DNA of 56,422 nt from Candidatus Nitrosopumilus sp. (GCF_029882185.1 NZ_JAOULD010000001.1:1-56422), one strand, 5' to 3'. Numbered from the stretch's first letter, positions 16,735 through 26,266 are shown. Notes: generated by a model from the sequence alone, not told the origin. Numbers and translations: made by a program.

Positions 16735-17028
16735 CTATTTCTTTTTTCCAATTTGAATTAGATCTGGACCTTTATCTCTGTCTTTATCTTGACCCTTTGC
16801 TTGCCATCTGAGTAATACTTGTTTGAATGCTTCAGCATCTTCTTCGCTTTCTGTATACATCAAAGTTGTAACCCAGTATCCTTTTTTGGCCGTTTTTCCA
16901 CCGATGGAATTCATCCAAAAATCACTTGGAAGAGTCTCCGTCGCTTTATTGTTTGGATCCTTTGTGGCTTCAGTCCATCTACTTGCAACAAAATTCAAAA
17001 TTTGTTCAAGTTCTTCTTTTTGAATCAT
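16735..17028 (-). CDS. Conserved hypothetical small protein (97 aa)
   Basis: I do not recognise a family. The sequence is compact, with conserved-looking aromatic and Gly positions (PSDFWMNSIGGKTAKKGYWVTT) and a charged C-terminus (KGQDKDRDKGPDLIQIGKKK). No membrane segment or metal site. It is divergent from cdvA with a 134-bp shared upstream region. ATG at 17026-17028. Confidence 0.65.
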   Translation of the reverse strand: MIQKEELEQILNFVASRWTEATKDPNNKATETLPSDFWMNSIGGKTAKKGYWVTTLMYTESEEDAEAFKQVLLRWQAKGQDKDRDKGPDLIQIGKKK

Positions 17029-17131
17029 AAGCCTGTTATTTTGTCTCTAGATTTTAAAATTACTAAAATTCAATCGATTTTCAGTTTAGTGAATTTAATC
17101 TTACTAAAACTAAAAACATTTCTTACACTTT

Positions 17132-17141
17132 GTCGGTTATA
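17132..17141 (+). promoter_or_regulatory. TATA-like box of cdvA
   Basis: TATACAAATC at 17132-17141 lies about 27 nt before ATG 17163, supporting a leaderless cdvA transcript and this start over the TTG at 17130. Confidence 0.55.
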
Positions 17142-17162
17142 CAAATCTCTAAACTATCACAC

Positions 17163-18041
17163 ATGACAAACAACGATATCGAAATTATCGGTAAAAATGT
17201 CAAAGACATGTACGGAACATTCATGGGCAAAGTCGTAGGAACAATAACTGATATTGACGGAAGTATACAATCCGTCGGCATTGACTGCGGTTCTCAAGGA
17301 TTACAGCAAATCCAATATGAGCAATTAGTAGTTCAAGGCGAAGTTGTTATTTTTATTCCAAAATGGAGACTAGACTCACAAAGACTCATTAGAGAAAAAC
17401 AATTAACTCTACGTCGATTGAAAGCATTGATTGACATTGTTTCAGAAAATGATGACATGAAAGCAGATGCAGAAATAATTCATGAAAAATACAAGTCAAA
17501 ACTTGTATCATTAGATGAAACAGAACGTGAAATCAAAGCAATACTTGAGACAAGATTGAATGAGTTAAATGAACAAATGAAGTCAGCTAAAATGTTATCG
17601 TTTGATGCAAAAATACAATACAAGAGCAATGAAATCTCTGACACAACATTTGAGACCGTGAAATCATGCACAACTGAGGTAATTGAGCATGTAACTCACG
17701 AAACAGCAGAAATCGCAAATGTGCAGAATAGAATTGCAGATCTTAAATTGGAAGTGCACGAGATAACATCTCCTCCAACATCAGACATCCAAGAATCAGC
17801 CGTTTCATATCTGGAGACTTCTGAACCACAACAAGCAGTTCAGACAATACTTCCAGAAGTACCAGTCGAATCAACAGTAATATCTTCAGAACTCATTGAG
17901 GCCCCTAGTATCCCTATACCAGAACCTCCTACTGAATCTGAAACAACCTTTGCATTTCCAGAACCACCCCAACAGGTGACCGCAGAAACTTCAAAAGACA
18001 ACAATGATAACGATTGGCTTGCAAGAATGGAAGCACAATAA
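17163..18041 (+). CDS. cdvA: Cell division protein CdvA
   Basis: The 292-residue protein has an N-terminal PRC-barrel-like beta domain (about 1-75; GTFMGKVVGTITDIDG). A long coiled coil (about 80-205) and an acidic Pro/Glu/Ser-rich linker follow. The short C-terminal tail NDWLARMEAQ would be the ESCRT-III (CdvB) binding region by analogy. CdvA recruits CdvB filaments at the division site in Crenarchaeota and Thaumarchaeota. As known for this phylum, cdvB and cdvC are not neighbours here. The codon use and the T-rich end suggest a well-expressed single gene. Confidence 0.9.
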   Translation: MTNNDIEIIGKNVKDMYGTFMGKVVGTITDIDGSIQSVGIDCGSQGLQQIQYEQLVVQGEVVIFIPKWRLDSQRLIREKQLTLRRLKALIDIVSENDDMKADAEIIHEKYKSKLVSLDETEREIKAILETRLNELNEQMKSAKMLSFDAKIQYKSNEISDTTFETVKSCTTEVIEHVTHETAEIANVQNRIADLKLEVHEITSPPTSDIQESAVSYLETSEPQQAVQTILPEVPVESTVISSELIEAPSIPIPEPPTESETTFAFPEPPQQVTAETSKDNNDNDWLARMEAQ

Positions 18042-18070
18042 TTTTTTTATATTCTTTTTTAACATTTAGA
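18042..18070 (+). terminator. T-rich cdvA terminator
   Basis: The sequence after the stop has T7 at 18045-18051 and a second T6 run near 18056. Archaeal transcription commonly ends at such tracts without a hairpin. Confidence 0.5.
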
Positions 18071-18095
18071 AAGATCTAAATTCATACACTTTTTG

Positions 18096-20015
18096 ATGTC
18101 TGAGACATATCTAATTGGATTAGGAAATAATGATGATGATTTAAGGAAAAAGGCTGATTGTGATTTTGTATCTTTTTGGGATAATCAAGCAAAACAATTG
18201 TCCTGGTTTTCTCCTTGGGAAAAAACACTTGATTGGAAGCCTCCTTTTGCAAAATGGTTTGTTGGAGGCACGATCAATGCATCATATAATGCTCTTGACA
18301 TTCATCAGGAGAAAAAAGATGAAAAATCTGCCATTTTATGGGAGGGAGAAAATGGGGAATCTCGTAATGTCACATATGGTGAAATGTTCTCACAAGTAAA
18401 GAAATTTGCAAACGTCCTCAAATCTTTAGGTGTTCAAAAAGGTGACAGAGTCACAATATATCTACCAATGGTCCCAGAACTAATAGTTTCAATTCTTGGA
18501 TGTGCAAGAATTGGCGCAATACACACTGTAATTTTTTCTGGTTTCAGTGCGACCTCGATTAAAGATAGAGTATTTGATTCAAAATCCAAAGTTATCATTA
18601 CTGCTGATGGAGGCTATAGAAGAGGAAAAGTTGTAAAACTCAAAGATGTGATTGATGATGCAATAAAAAACATTGATTTTGTAGAACATGTAGTAGTTCT
18701 TGAAAGAACCAAAAATAAAATTTCAATGGCCTCTAAAGACAAATTTTGGAATGAGTTGATGAACAATGCTTCAGATTCATGCAATGCTGAAGAATTGTCC
18801 AGTGATCACCCTCTTTACATTTTGTATACTTCTGGTACTACTGGAAAGCCAAAAGGTGTGTTGCATGGAACTGGTGGATATTTGACTCATCTATATTCCA
18901 CCTTCAAATGGGCTTTTGATATTAAGGACTCTGATGTCTTTTTTTGTACTGCTGACATTGGCTGGGTTACAGGACATAGCTATGTTGCATATGCTCCATT
19001 TCTACATGGTGCAACACAAGTGATGTATGAAGGTGCTCCTGATTTTCCAGATGCATCACGTATGTGGTCTATTTTACAAAAATACAAAGTAACAATTTTT
19101 TACACAACTCCTACTGCTTTGAGAATGTTTATGAAATTTGGAGATGCAATTCCAAATTCATTTGATCTTTCAAATTTAAGATTACTTGGAACCGTGGGAG
19201 AGCCAATTAATCCAGAAGTTTGGAAATGGTATTTTAAAACAATTGGAAAAGAAAAATGCCCTATAATTGACACTTGGTGGCAAACTGAAACTGGTGGTAT
19301 GCTTATATCTCCGCTTCCTGGATTGGATACTATTCCTCTTAAACCCGGTTCTGGAACCCGTCCGATTCCTGGTGTGAATGTCTCTGTAGTTGATGAAAAT
19401 GGGGATGATCTTCCTGCAAACACAAAAGGCTATCTTGTAATCAAAGATCCATGGCCCGGAATGCTCTTAACATTGTGGAATGACGATGAGAAATACAAAA
19501 CAGTATACTGGTCAAAATATGAAAATCGCTATTATCCTGGTGACTATGCTCTAAAAGACGATGATGGATACTTTTGGCTTTTGGGACGTGCAGATGATGT
19601 TCTAAAAGTCGCAGGTCACAGAATTGGAACTGCTGAACTTGAGAGCTGCATTGTGTCTCATTCTGTTGTGGCTGAATCCGCAGTGTGTGGAATCCCAGAT
19701 GAAGTTAAGGGAGAAGTCATAATTGCATTTGTGGTTTTAAAACAGGGTGTAAATTATGATTCTAAAGAATTGGCGAAGGAAATTTCTAATAAAATTAGAA
19801 CTGACATTGGATCAATTGCAACTCCTAAACAAATCTACTTTGTTTCGAAATTGCCTAAAACTCGCAGTGGAAAAATAATGAGAAGATTACTGAAAGCAAT
19901 TGGAAATAACGAAAAAATAGGTGATGTAAGTACTTTGGAAGATGGAGCTGCAGTAACAGAAGTTCAACAAGTTTTTGATGAATTTCAAAAATCTATAAAA
20001 TCTAATTTAAACTGA
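18096..20015 (+). CDS. acs: Acetyl-CoA synthetase, AMP-forming
   Basis: The 639-residue protein is an ANL-superfamily acyl-CoA synthetase. The phosphate-binding loop is YTSGTTGKPKG near residue 244. Adenine-site motifs include DTWWQTETGG near 392 and the hinge region GRADDVLKVAGHRIGT near 504. The catalytic Lys lies in TRSGKIMRR near 590. It activates acetate (or possibly propionate or 3-hydroxypropionate) with ATP and CoA. ATG at 18096 follows an in-frame TTG; length is normal for Acs. Confidence 0.92.
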   Translation: MSETYLIGLGNNDDDLRKKADCDFVSFWDNQAKQLSWFSPWEKTLDWKPPFAKWFVGGTINASYNALDIHQEKKDEKSAILWEGENGESRNVTYGEMFSQVKKFANVLKSLGVQKGDRVTIYLPMVPELIVSILGCARIGAIHTVIFSGFSATSIKDRVFDSKSKVIITADGGYRRGKVVKLKDVIDDAIKNIDFVEHVVVLERTKNKISMASKDKFWNELMNNASDSCNAEELSSDHPLYILYTSGTTGKPKGVLHGTGGYLTHLYSTFKWAFDIKDSDVFFCTADIGWVTGHSYVAYAPFLHGATQVMYEGAPDFPDASRMWSILQKYKVTIFYTTPTALRMFMKFGDAIPNSFDLSNLRLLGTVGEPINPEVWKWYFKTIGKEKCPIIDTWWQTETGGMLISPLPGLDTIPLKPGSGTRPIPGVNVSVVDENGDDLPANTKGYLVIKDPWPGMLLTLWNDDEKYKTVYWSKYENRYYPGDYALKDDDGYFWLLGRADDVLKVAGHRIGTAELESCIVSHSVVAESAVCGIPDEVKGEVIIAFVVLKQGVNYDSKELAKEISNKIRTDIGSIATPKQIYFVSKLPKTRSGKIMRRLLKAIGNNEKIGDVSTLEDGAAVTEVQQVFDEFQKSIKSNLN

Positions 20016-20223
20016 TTTCCTTTTCATAAAGTTCATAATCCTTCTTCAAAATACTTGTTTTTTCATGTATTGACATGATGTCTCTTTCAATATTTCTTAC
20101 AACTTATCTCTATGCTTCTTTGGATATCTTGATACTTTTTGGTTTTATGCCTAATTTCCTATATGTAACTTGATGATTCTATAAATTATTAGGCATAAAT
20201 AGATATTATTGTTAATTTGCTAT

Positions 20224-20406
20224 ATGAATATGGCTGGATATCTAGGAAACAAATCTGATAACGTGGTTCATCATTTAGCAGAAATGACACCTGATTGTAA
20301 AATTGTTCAGATTAAAAAATCTGAAAAAACCTATTTTATTCCTGATACTCTAGAAGAGGCAATAAAAGAAAAGTTCATCCGTTGCAAATATTGTATCCAA
20401 TCTTGA
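20224..20406 (+). CDS. Small protein with C-terminal CxxC (60 aa)
   Basis: The product begins MNMAGYLGNKSDNVVHHLAE and ends EKFIRCKYCIQS. The visible features are one CxxC near the end and two His in VVHHLA, which could make a metal site. A TAAATTATTAGG box lies about 40 nt upstream. A second ATG lies at 20230. The 208 bases before it (20016-20223) show no gene. Function unknown. Confidence 0.5.
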   Translation: MNMAGYLGNKSDNVVHHLAEMTPDCKIVQIKKSEKTYFIPDTLEEAIKEKFIRCKYCIQS

Positions 20407-20631
20407 CATTCATTATATCTTATATTCATTAAAAATATTTTTTAATTTTTAGAAATTTTCACCAGTAAACCCTGATCTGTTTTTTTGAATATTATGTTCT
20501 CGAGAATTTACCAAAGTGACTATATGTTTGATTGAAAATTTATTTTTAAGACTATGTTGTGATGGATATATTTTACAATCATTATATATTTTGTTTAATA
20601 TACGATTATCTGTGTTTTTGATGAATTTAAT

Positions 20632-21162
20632 CTATTTTTTTAACTCGTTAAAATCAATCCTAGATAACATCTCAAACATCTCTTTTAATCCGTCATATTC
20701 TGATTTTGAATTTTTATCTAACTGATCATATTCTTTAACTTTGATTTCATCTAACTTGGAATTTGATTCTTTGAAGAATTTTTGATATTCATTTATTTTT
20801 TCATCCGTCATTTGTTTTAAATCAAAGATGACTGTATTGCTTCCAAGTAAATTTTTGTTCTCGTCATACAAACTAGTGGCTTGTAATAATCCTGAAAAAG
20901 TTTCTCCGTTTTGTTTTTTAAAAGTAATTTTTCTATCGCTCACTTTTCCAGTATCGAACCAAATCTTTAATGAATTGTTCATATCCTCCCAAGATTCTTT
21001 TGGAACGTGCTCGAAAATTGACTTTCCTATGATTTCTGATTTCACATATCCAAGATTTGCCGCATAAGTGGAATTACAGTCTAAAATCACGCCTATGGAG
21101 TTTATTCTTCTCCACATTATGGGTGCATCTTTGAGCGTCTTTCTGGCTTCTGTCTGTGGCAT
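20632..21162 (-). CDS. PAS-domain sensory protein without output domain
   Basis: The 176-residue protein has one PAS domain at about residues 15-118 (VILDCNSTYAANLGYVKSEIIGKSIFEHV and RKITFKKQNGETFSGLLQA). A Lys/Glu-rich helical tail follows. No histidine kinase, HTH or cyclase domain is attached. It likely senses a small ligand or redox state and passes the signal by protein contact. Orphan PAS proteins are common in ammonia-oxidising archaea. Neighbouring gaps on both sides (20407-20631 and 21163-21443) are AT-rich and hold nothing I can name. Confidence 0.85.
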   Translation of the reverse strand: MPQTEARKTLKDAPIMWRRINSIGVILDCNSTYAANLGYVKSEIIGKSIFEHVPKESWEDMNNSLKIWFDTGKVSDRKITFKKQNGETFSGLLQATSLYDENKNLLGSNTVIFDLKQMTDEKINEYQKFFKESNSKLDEIKVKEYDQLDKNSKSEYDGLKEMFEMLSRIDFNELKK

Positions 21163-21443
21163 TTTTTTTAAATTGCATTGACTAGTTATTAAATTGAAAT
21201 CTTAGAACCACTGGTTAGGGTTGAAAAACACCTTTTTTCTTCACAAGTTGACTTTTCATTTCTGACTGCCTAAGTTTAATTTTGTATCCGCAAAGTGACT
21301 AGTAAATTCGTCACTCTTGATATGTCTTAGGAATTATTGATAATTAAAAATAGTTGATTTTGGAATTGATTTTTTAGAACTTTGTAATGTTGCTTGACCA
21401 CAAGATTAGTCAAACTCTGAAGTATAAAAGATGAATTTGTGAG

Positions 21444-22466
21444 CTAAAACCACTGATCGAGATTTTGACTCTTTTTTTCCAAGGCCTTTTTTAATCGATT
21501 CAATGTTGACTGAATTCTGTCTTCAGAAAAACTTCTTTCTTTAACTAAATAATTTGTTACTCCTTCATAATCTACTTCGTTAAACACAATTTCATCGACC
21601 TGTGCCACTTCTGGATTTAAGAATATTTTTCTGATTTGCTCAAAATCTATCTCCTTTAGTTGTTCTTGAATCTGTGGAATGTCTTCTAATCTTGAATGTT
21701 GTTTGATTAATTTCATTGCTGTTTTTGGGCCAATTCTTTCAAATCCGTTTGGATTAAAATCAGTCCCAATCAAAATACCTACGTCAATTAATTCTTCTCT
21801 TGTCATTCCGATTACGTCTAATGTCTTTTGGGTTTCAATAATTTCTGGCAATATGTCTATGTAGGTATTTCTGTTTGGAATTTTTCTCCGTCCGCTTGTT
21901 GTAAAATTTCTTACCAGTCTTTTTGCTCCACATAAAATTGAGTCGTAATCTTGACTAGCTGAAGCGTATGCTTGTCCAGTATTTGTTAAATGTGCTGCAG
22001 TAGCTTCACCTTCGGATGGTGCTTCAATGTATGGAATTCCAAAATATGTCAGAAATTGTTTTGATTCTTTTACCATTCCATCTTTCATGCTAGTTGTTTG
22101 CTGTGCAAATTTTCTTGCTTCTTCCATATTTCCTTCAGCAACTGCCTTTTCATATTTCACTGTGGCGTCCTTTTTGATTTGTTTTCTGCGCTCAATTTCG
22201 GCCGTCTTTAATGATGGTGGCTTTCCATCAAAAACATAGACTGGCTTGATTCCAAGAGACAAAAAATTTACGTTTCTGTAGAGCAAACCGCTTAGATGGC
22301 TGGTAATTCTACCTTCTGAGTCTGATAATTGTAATCCGTCTGGTCCTCTAATGCTTGCTAAAAATTGATAAATTGCATTGTATGCATCAATTGCAATCAC
22401 CCTGTTTGAAAATGCCTCAAGTGTTGTTTTCTCTCTGACTACCAGTTCTTTTAGGTTTAATCCCAT
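21444..22466 (-). CDS. fen: Flap endonuclease 1
   Basis: The 340-residue nuclease removes 5' flaps during Okazaki fragment maturation and repair. N-region residues include [13 protein letters not shown] and VFDGKPP. The internal XPG region shows [13 protein letters not shown] near 157 and the second acidic cluster [11 protein letters not shown] near 176, then [21 protein letters not shown], the helix-hairpin-helix. The C-terminus SQNLDQWF is a PCNA-binding PIP-like box in which Gln at the usual first position is replaced by Ser. Length is normal for archaeal FEN1. Confidence 0.96.
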   Translation of the reverse strand: MGLNLKELVVREKTTLEAFSNRVIAIDAYNAIYQFLASIRGPDGLQLSDSEGRITSHLSGLLYRNVNFLSLGIKPVYVFDGKPPSLKTAEIERRKQIKKDATVKYEKAVAEGNMEEARKFAQQTTSMKDGMVKESKQFLTYFGIPYIEAPSEGEATAAHLTNTGQAYASASQDYDSILCGAKRLVRNFTTSGRRKIPNRNTYIDILPEIIETQKTLDVIGMTREELIDVGILIGTDFNPNGFERIGPKTAMKLIKQHSRLEDIPQIQEQLKEIDFEQIRKIFLNPEVAQVDEIVFNEVDYEGVTNYLVKERSFSEDRIQSTLNRLKKALEKKSQNLDQWF

Positions 22467-22545
22467 GGATTTTCTTTCATCTTTCAGGTATTTTGTGTTT
22501 ATCTCTTCAAATTGATCGATATTTCAGATGTGTCTTGAAATCGAT

Positions 22546-22555
22546 TTTAATATAG
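22546..22555 (+). promoter_or_regulatory. TATA-like box for the TTG-started 22575 gene
   Basis: A TTTTAATATAG stretch lies about 25 nt before the TTG at 22575, which supports that unusual start and a leaderless transcript. Confidence 0.45.
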
Positions 22556-22574
22556 AAATGACCTATTCAAACTA

Positions 22575-22841
22575 TTGCCTTCACTGAAATTACCATTACA
22601 TTTACAGGATAAAATTTTTGAAATCAAGTATAATTCTGACGATGCCATATCAAGAATAATCTCTTATTTTCCTTTTTCTGACTCTGAACGACAAGAAATT
22701 CGTTCTATTTTAGCAGATACTGTTTTTAACGAATTTCATTCTATTTTCACAGATTTTGTAAGTGATGATGAATGGAACAGAACTAAAGATCAAATAAAAA
22801 AGAAATTCAGAGGTGAATTATTTGATATTGGCAAAATCTAA
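22575..22841 (+). CDS. Hypothetical acidic small protein (88 aa)
   Basis: The protein is soluble and helical, with the pattern SDSERQEIRSILADTVFNEFHSIF suggesting a small helical bundle. No family recognised. The only usable start is TTG at 22575 (the nearby ATG at 22559 is in another frame with an early stop), and the TATA-like box fits. It lies 43 bases upstream of the tRNA-Ser gene, same strand. Confidence 0.6.
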   Translation: MPSLKLPLHLQDKIFEIKYNSDDAISRIISYFPFSDSERQEIRSILADTVFNEFHSIFTDFVSDDEWNRTKDQIKKKFRGELFDIGKI

Positions 22842-22884
22842 TTTCAGCAATTCGCTTTATTATGGTGAATATATCAGAATAGTT

Positions 22885-22966
22885 GCCGAGATAGCCAAGT
22901 AGTACGGCGGCCGTCTCGAAAACGGCTACGCGCAAGCGTGCGGGGGTTCGAATCCCTCTCTCGGCG
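22885..22966 (+). tRNA. tRNA-Ser (anticodon CGA)
   Basis: The acceptor stem is GCCGAGA/TCTCGGC with discriminator G at 22966. The D arm is GCC/GGC, the anticodon stem is GCCGT/ACGGC with loop CTCGAAA (anticodon CGA), a long variable arm ACGC-GCAA-GCGT marks a class II tRNA, and the T loop is TTCGAAT. It decodes UCG. CCA is not encoded and there is no intron. Confidence 0.96.
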
Positions 22967-23108
22967 TTGACTTTTCCCCTTTATACCCTCTATTTACAAC
23001 ATATTGGTAATGAATCAGACAACCTTACATGAAATCCATCATATGAAATCATGATACAATAACCAATCCCTCTTAAGCCAATCTTACAAACCATTCTTAC
23101 AAGTCATC

Positions 23109-23210
23109 ATGATCATCGCCTGCACCTTATGCAAGAGGCAACTTCCGTTTGATGAATGCAGGGTCATGTGTGATCACTGGAATCATCACAAGTGCATCTG
23201 GTTAGGCTGA
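23109..23210 (+). CDS. Small Cys/His-rich zinc protein (33 aa)
   Basis: ATG 23109 to TGA 23208-23210. The peptide reads MIIACTLCKRQLPFDECRVM and then CDHWNHHKCIWLG. It holds CxxC, a second Cys pair (C17, C21) and an HxxHHKC cluster, dense enough for a metal fold. GC content is higher than in the flanks, which supports coding. It stands alone between the tRNA and the UspA region. Function unknown. Confidence 0.6.
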   Translation: MIIACTLCKRQLPFDECRVMCDHWNHHKCIWLG

Positions 23211-23520
23211 AGATGTTTTGTTGATTAAATCTTGTTCAAAAAATATACTGTGGATAAACAAATGTTTGATATGTCTTCAAATCTCTTTTTATTCCACAAT
23301 TACACACAATATATGACAGTAATCAAGTAATTCCAAACATTACAAAAGTATCTGTATTGTTGTAGTGATTAGTTGCTATATGCAACAAAGTGGTTTTGGT
23401 TTCTGTCATGCTTTTTCACAATAACCAACACTCGATATAAAATTCAGTCCAGAAAAATAGGATCTAACAACTCTAACTAGTTCTAGAAATCAATTCATGT
23501 TATGATTAAAGGAATCTTGG
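23211..23520. other. Intergenic, nothing recognised
   Basis: AT-rich stretch between the 33-aa zinc protein and a doubtful 61-aa ORF. I found no stable hairpin, repeat or good promoter. Confidence 0.4.
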
Positions 23521-23706
23521 ATGTCTTTGCAATACCAGTTGGAGTTTGGGGGTCAAATTAATTCAAATCCTTTCAGTTTAGGTTCAATTCCACAAGGATT
23601 CAATCATCAAATTGAGGATAGAATTGACGCAGATATGGATGGCGCCAGACTTTCCATACTGTTCACTCTTGATAAATTTACACTGAATTATTATTTCAAA
23701 AAATAA
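23521..23706 (+). CDS. Doubtful hypothetical ORF (61 aa)
   Basis: The ORF starts MSLQYQLEFGGQINSNPFSL and ends with LNYYFKK. It is amphipathic with no motif. It could be real, since it fills the gap in the direction of the next gene, but an overlapping short ORF in another frame and lack of a clear TATA-like box leave it weak. Confidence 0.3.
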   Translation: MSLQYQLEFGGQINSNPFSLGSIPQGFNHQIEDRIDADMDGARLSILFTLDKFTLNYYFKK

Positions 23707-23751
23707 TAAAAATAGAATGATATTAATTTACAGTCGTAATAAACCGATTAA

Positions 23752-24192
23752 ATGCCATTTCGTAAAGTAGCTGTTGCAATAATCACCCCCACACATACCA
23801 AGAAATCATTTGAACTTGGTCTTGAAATGGCTAAAAAATTTGATTCAGAATTAACTGTGATAGAATGTATGTATAAAACCCCTCCAAAGTTTTATTTTTT
23901 TGAAACAAAGTCCGATAAAAAAACAACCCAAAATCAGGTTACAAAACTTGAAAAAGAATTAAAAAATTGGAAGTCTATTGCTCAGAAACAAGGAGTACCT
24001 ATCAAAACAAAATTAGCATTGACTGACAATATTTCACATTGGGTAGTTGACTATGTTAAAGATAATAAAATTGATTTATTGATTGTAGATTATCCAAAAC
24101 TATCCATGGAAGAAATAACTCTTTTTGATGATATCATAAATGTAATTCATCATAAATCTCATTGTCATATTTTAACGACAAAACATTCATAG
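23752..24192 (+). CDS. Universal stress protein family (UspA-like), nucleotide motif lost
   Basis: The 146-residue protein has the UspA alpha/beta fold signature: a first strand KVAVAIITPTHTKKSFELGLEMAKKF, a strand-helix with ELTVIECMYK, and late strand DLLIVDY. The ATP-binding Gly-rich loop of the family (Gx2Gx9GS) is absent; the equivalent region reads YPKLSMEEITLFDD. It may therefore be a non-nucleotide-binding, dimeric stress protein. The start ATG is clear. No operon partner. Confidence 0.8.
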   Translation: MPFRKVAVAIITPTHTKKSFELGLEMAKKFDSELTVIECMYKTPPKFYFFETKSDKKTTQNQVTKLEKELKNWKSIAQKQGVPIKTKLALTDNISHWVVDYVKDNKIDLLIVDYPKLSMEEITLFDDIINVIHHKSHCHILTTKHS

Positions 24193-24277
24193 GCTATATC
24201 TTAATGCCTTTCAAAAGCAAACTGTTAGAATGTGGGTTTACAAAATGTTTAAACTAACATGACCCTTGAAACTTGTT

Positions 24278-24463
24278 ATGACTAATGAAATCGAATCAAA
24301 AATTCATGAATCTAATGTTTCTACTGCTGAATTAATTTCCCATTTTAGAGAAAAATGCAAAATTTGTGGACATCACAGAATAATGCATAACGAACTAGGT
24401 GTGTGTGAGGGTGTTATGAACAAACCATGTACTTCTGGCTGTGATCATTTTGAAGCAGAATAA
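24278..24463 (+). CDS. Cys/His-rich small protein (61 aa)
   Basis: From ATG 24278 the peptide reads MTNEIESKIHESNVSTAELI and later CKICGHHRIMHNE, CEGVMNKPCTSGCDHF. Five or six Cys and four His form a likely zinc site. An in-frame TTG upstream at 24266 is an alternative start. This HHRIMHN-type knuckle recurs in small archaeal proteins of unknown function. It lies between UspA and the nitroreductase. Confidence 0.65.
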   Translation: MTNEIESKIHESNVSTAELISHFREKCKICGHHRIMHNELGVCEGVMNKPCTSGCDHFEAE

Positions 24464-24524
24464 GTACTCTTTTCATTTCTAAGGCTTTCTAATTCTTTAA
24501 TAGGATATTTTTTTTACTGTTATT

Positions 24525-25172
24525 ATGAATTCAGAAAAAGATGGGGAAAAAATCTATCCGTTGGGGTATGAACCCGAAATAACCACTGATGCTCCAGATG
24601 ACAATGTACGAAATAATTTGTTGAATTTTATTTTAAAATCTGGCCCTACTGAAGTTGTTGATACTGATTTGTTTGCCGTAATGGCAAAGAGACGTTCCAC
24701 AAGAAAGTTCAAAGACAAACCTGTTGAAACCACAAAAATTGATAAAATTATTGCAGCCGCTGATACTGCTCCAACTGCTGGCAATTTTCAAGGATTTGAA
24801 ATATTTTACATTAAAAGCCCTGAAAAGAAAAAACTTTTGGTTGGTGCTTGTAATAAACAACCATATGTTGATGCTCCTGTTGTATTGGTTTTCTGCAAAA
24901 ACCCATCCAGAGTGAAGCTTGATTTTCCAGAATCTGTTTTAAAAAAGTTTGCTATACAGGATGCAACTCTTGCAGCAGGCTATTCTCAATTGGCAGCTCA
25001 GGCCTTGGGTTTGAGTTCAATTTGGATTGGAATGTTTGATGAACAAAAAGTAATGGATATCATAGGAACTGATCTTGTTCCTTCTTCTGTGCTGTGTATT
25101 GGATATCCTGAACAAACAAAATTCCCAAAGCCAAGACGAAATCTAAAAGATTTGGTCCATGTTTCATGGTAG
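24525..25172 (+). CDS. Nitroreductase-family flavoprotein
   Basis: The 215-residue protein shows the family opening RRSTRKFKDKPVETTKIDKII near residue 52, which positions FMN phosphate contacts. AADTAPTAGNFQGFEI and the late AAQALGLSSIWIG helix contact the flavin. These FMN enzymes reduce nitro compounds or quinones with NAD(P)H, and some do dehalogenation or cofactor synthesis. An extra ~45-residue N-terminal segment precedes the core. Substrate unknown. Confidence 0.88.
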   Translation: MNSEKDGEKIYPLGYEPEITTDAPDDNVRNNLLNFILKSGPTEVVDTDLFAVMAKRRSTRKFKDKPVETTKIDKIIAAADTAPTAGNFQGFEIFYIKSPEKKKLLVGACNKQPYVDAPVVLVFCKNPSRVKLDFPESVLKKFAIQDATLAAGYSQLAAQALGLSSIWIGMFDEQKVMDIIGTDLVPSSVLCIGYPEQTKFPKPRRNLKDLVHVSW

Positions 25173-25222
25173 ATTACAGAAAATTATCCATCTTTAAATA
25201 ATGTTGGATTCTTGATTATTTT

Positions 25223-25456
25223 ATGACAGATGCATATGTTATGTTGAATTGTGAGTTGGGTGCTGAAGCTGAAATTATTGAGCAGTTAAAAGAACTAGAA
25301 CAGGTGGTAGATGTTTTTGAAACAATTGGAACACATGACATGATGGTGAAACTACAAGCAGAAAACTTTGAAAAGATTCGTGAGATTGTATCCTGGAATA
25401 TTCAAAAACTGAAAAATGTTCGTTCAACTGCAACCCTGATAAAAAAAGATAATTAA
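25223..25456 (+). CDS. Stand-alone Lrp/AsnC ligand-binding (RAM) domain
   Basis: The 77-residue protein is only the effector-binding half of Lrp regulators (MTDAYVMLNCELGAEAEIIE, then VFETIGTHDMMVKLQAENFE). There is no helix-turn-helix. Such proteins form rings and may bind amino acids or modulate full-length Lrp proteins such as the one at 48903. It sits 50 bases after the nitroreductase. Confidence 0.9.
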   Translation: MTDAYVMLNCELGAEAEIIEQLKELEQVVDVFETIGTHDMMVKLQAENFEKIREIVSWNIQKLKNVRSTATLIKKDN

Positions 25457-25478
25457 GATTAGGCCTTATCTCAATTAA

Positions 25479-25655
25479 ATGATTGATGAAAAAAACGAAA
25501 TTGAGAAATTAATAGATAATATGATTACTAGTGGCGATGAATTAGTAAATAATCTCAAAACTGTTTTGCCTAATTCTTTGTCAGAATCTATGGTGATGTT
25601 TCATGAATCAAATGTGGCAAACCTCAAGAAAATCAAAAGGTTTTTGAATAAATAG
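25479..25655 (+). CDS. Small helical protein (58 aa)
   Basis: ATG 25479 to TAG 25653-25655; the product starts MIDEKNEIEKLIDNMITSGD and ends KKIKRFLNK. It is a soluble helical peptide in the same direction as, and 22 bases after, the RAM-domain gene, so an operon is likely. No family recognised. Confidence 0.55.
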   Translation: MIDEKNEIEKLIDNMITSGDELVNNLKTVLPNSLSESMVMFHESNVANLKKIKRFLNK

Positions 25656-25720
25656 ACCCGTATCTTTGATTCATGTGATTTCTACTATATCCTTTTTAAT
25701 CCTTGTTTGAAATTCATACT

Positions 25721-26101
25721 ATGGGTAGGTCTAGGACAATTACAATGACTGTGAAAAAGAAAACAGGTGATGCATTTGACGCAATTTTGAACATGCCTTC
25801 TAAGATGATGCCTGATGCAAAAATCAACGATTCTGGATGGTGGTCATTTACTGGCCCTCATGGAAAATCCAAACTAAAATTTAACGAAAACAAATCTTTG
25901 GGAATTTTAGATCATAAATTTATTGATGAGGAATCTTCATGGGATGTTCCAATGAGAGTTGTTTCCAATGGTGATTTTTCTGAAGTTATTATCACCTTGA
26001 ATAAACCTGATGAAATAACTGATGAACAATTTGATCAAAGAATGGATGAACTCAACGAAATGTTTGATTCGATGAAAAATATTTTAGAGTCCCAACCTTG
26101 A
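25721..26101 (+). CDS. SRPBCC-like (START fold) protein
   Basis: From ATG 25721 the 126-residue protein reads MGRSRTITMTVKKKTGDAFD, then DSGWWSFTGPHGKSKLKF and an amphipathic C-terminal helix (MDELNEMFDSMKNIL). This strand-helix-strands-long-helix order matches the SRPBCC ligand-binding fold. Some family members bind hydrophobic ligands or enzymatically modify polyketides; role here unknown. A TTTTTAATCC box fits 25 nt upstream, so the in-frame TTG at 25703 is not needed. Confidence 0.65.
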   Translation: MGRSRTITMTVKKKTGDAFDAILNMPSKMMPDAKINDSGWWSFTGPHGKSKLKFNENKSLGILDHKFIDEESSWDVPMRVVSNGDFSEVIITLNKPDEITDEQFDQRMDELNEMFDSMKNILESQP

Positions 26102-26266
26102 TGTCTTAGATATTTGTGACTAGTTAAAATACACATTATTCTTCAAGATTAAATGCAAATTTGGTTATGTTATACTGAGAAAAAATGCCCTATGAAGAAT
26201 ATATTTTCAAAGATTAAAAGAAAAAAGTCCTGAATAATATAAAAAATTAGAATCTAAAAAATAGTC

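Noticed and set aside
23461-23600. Short ORF starting MIKGILDVFAIPVG
   Set aside because: Nineteen codons, overlapping another doubtful ORF; no evidence beyond the open frame.
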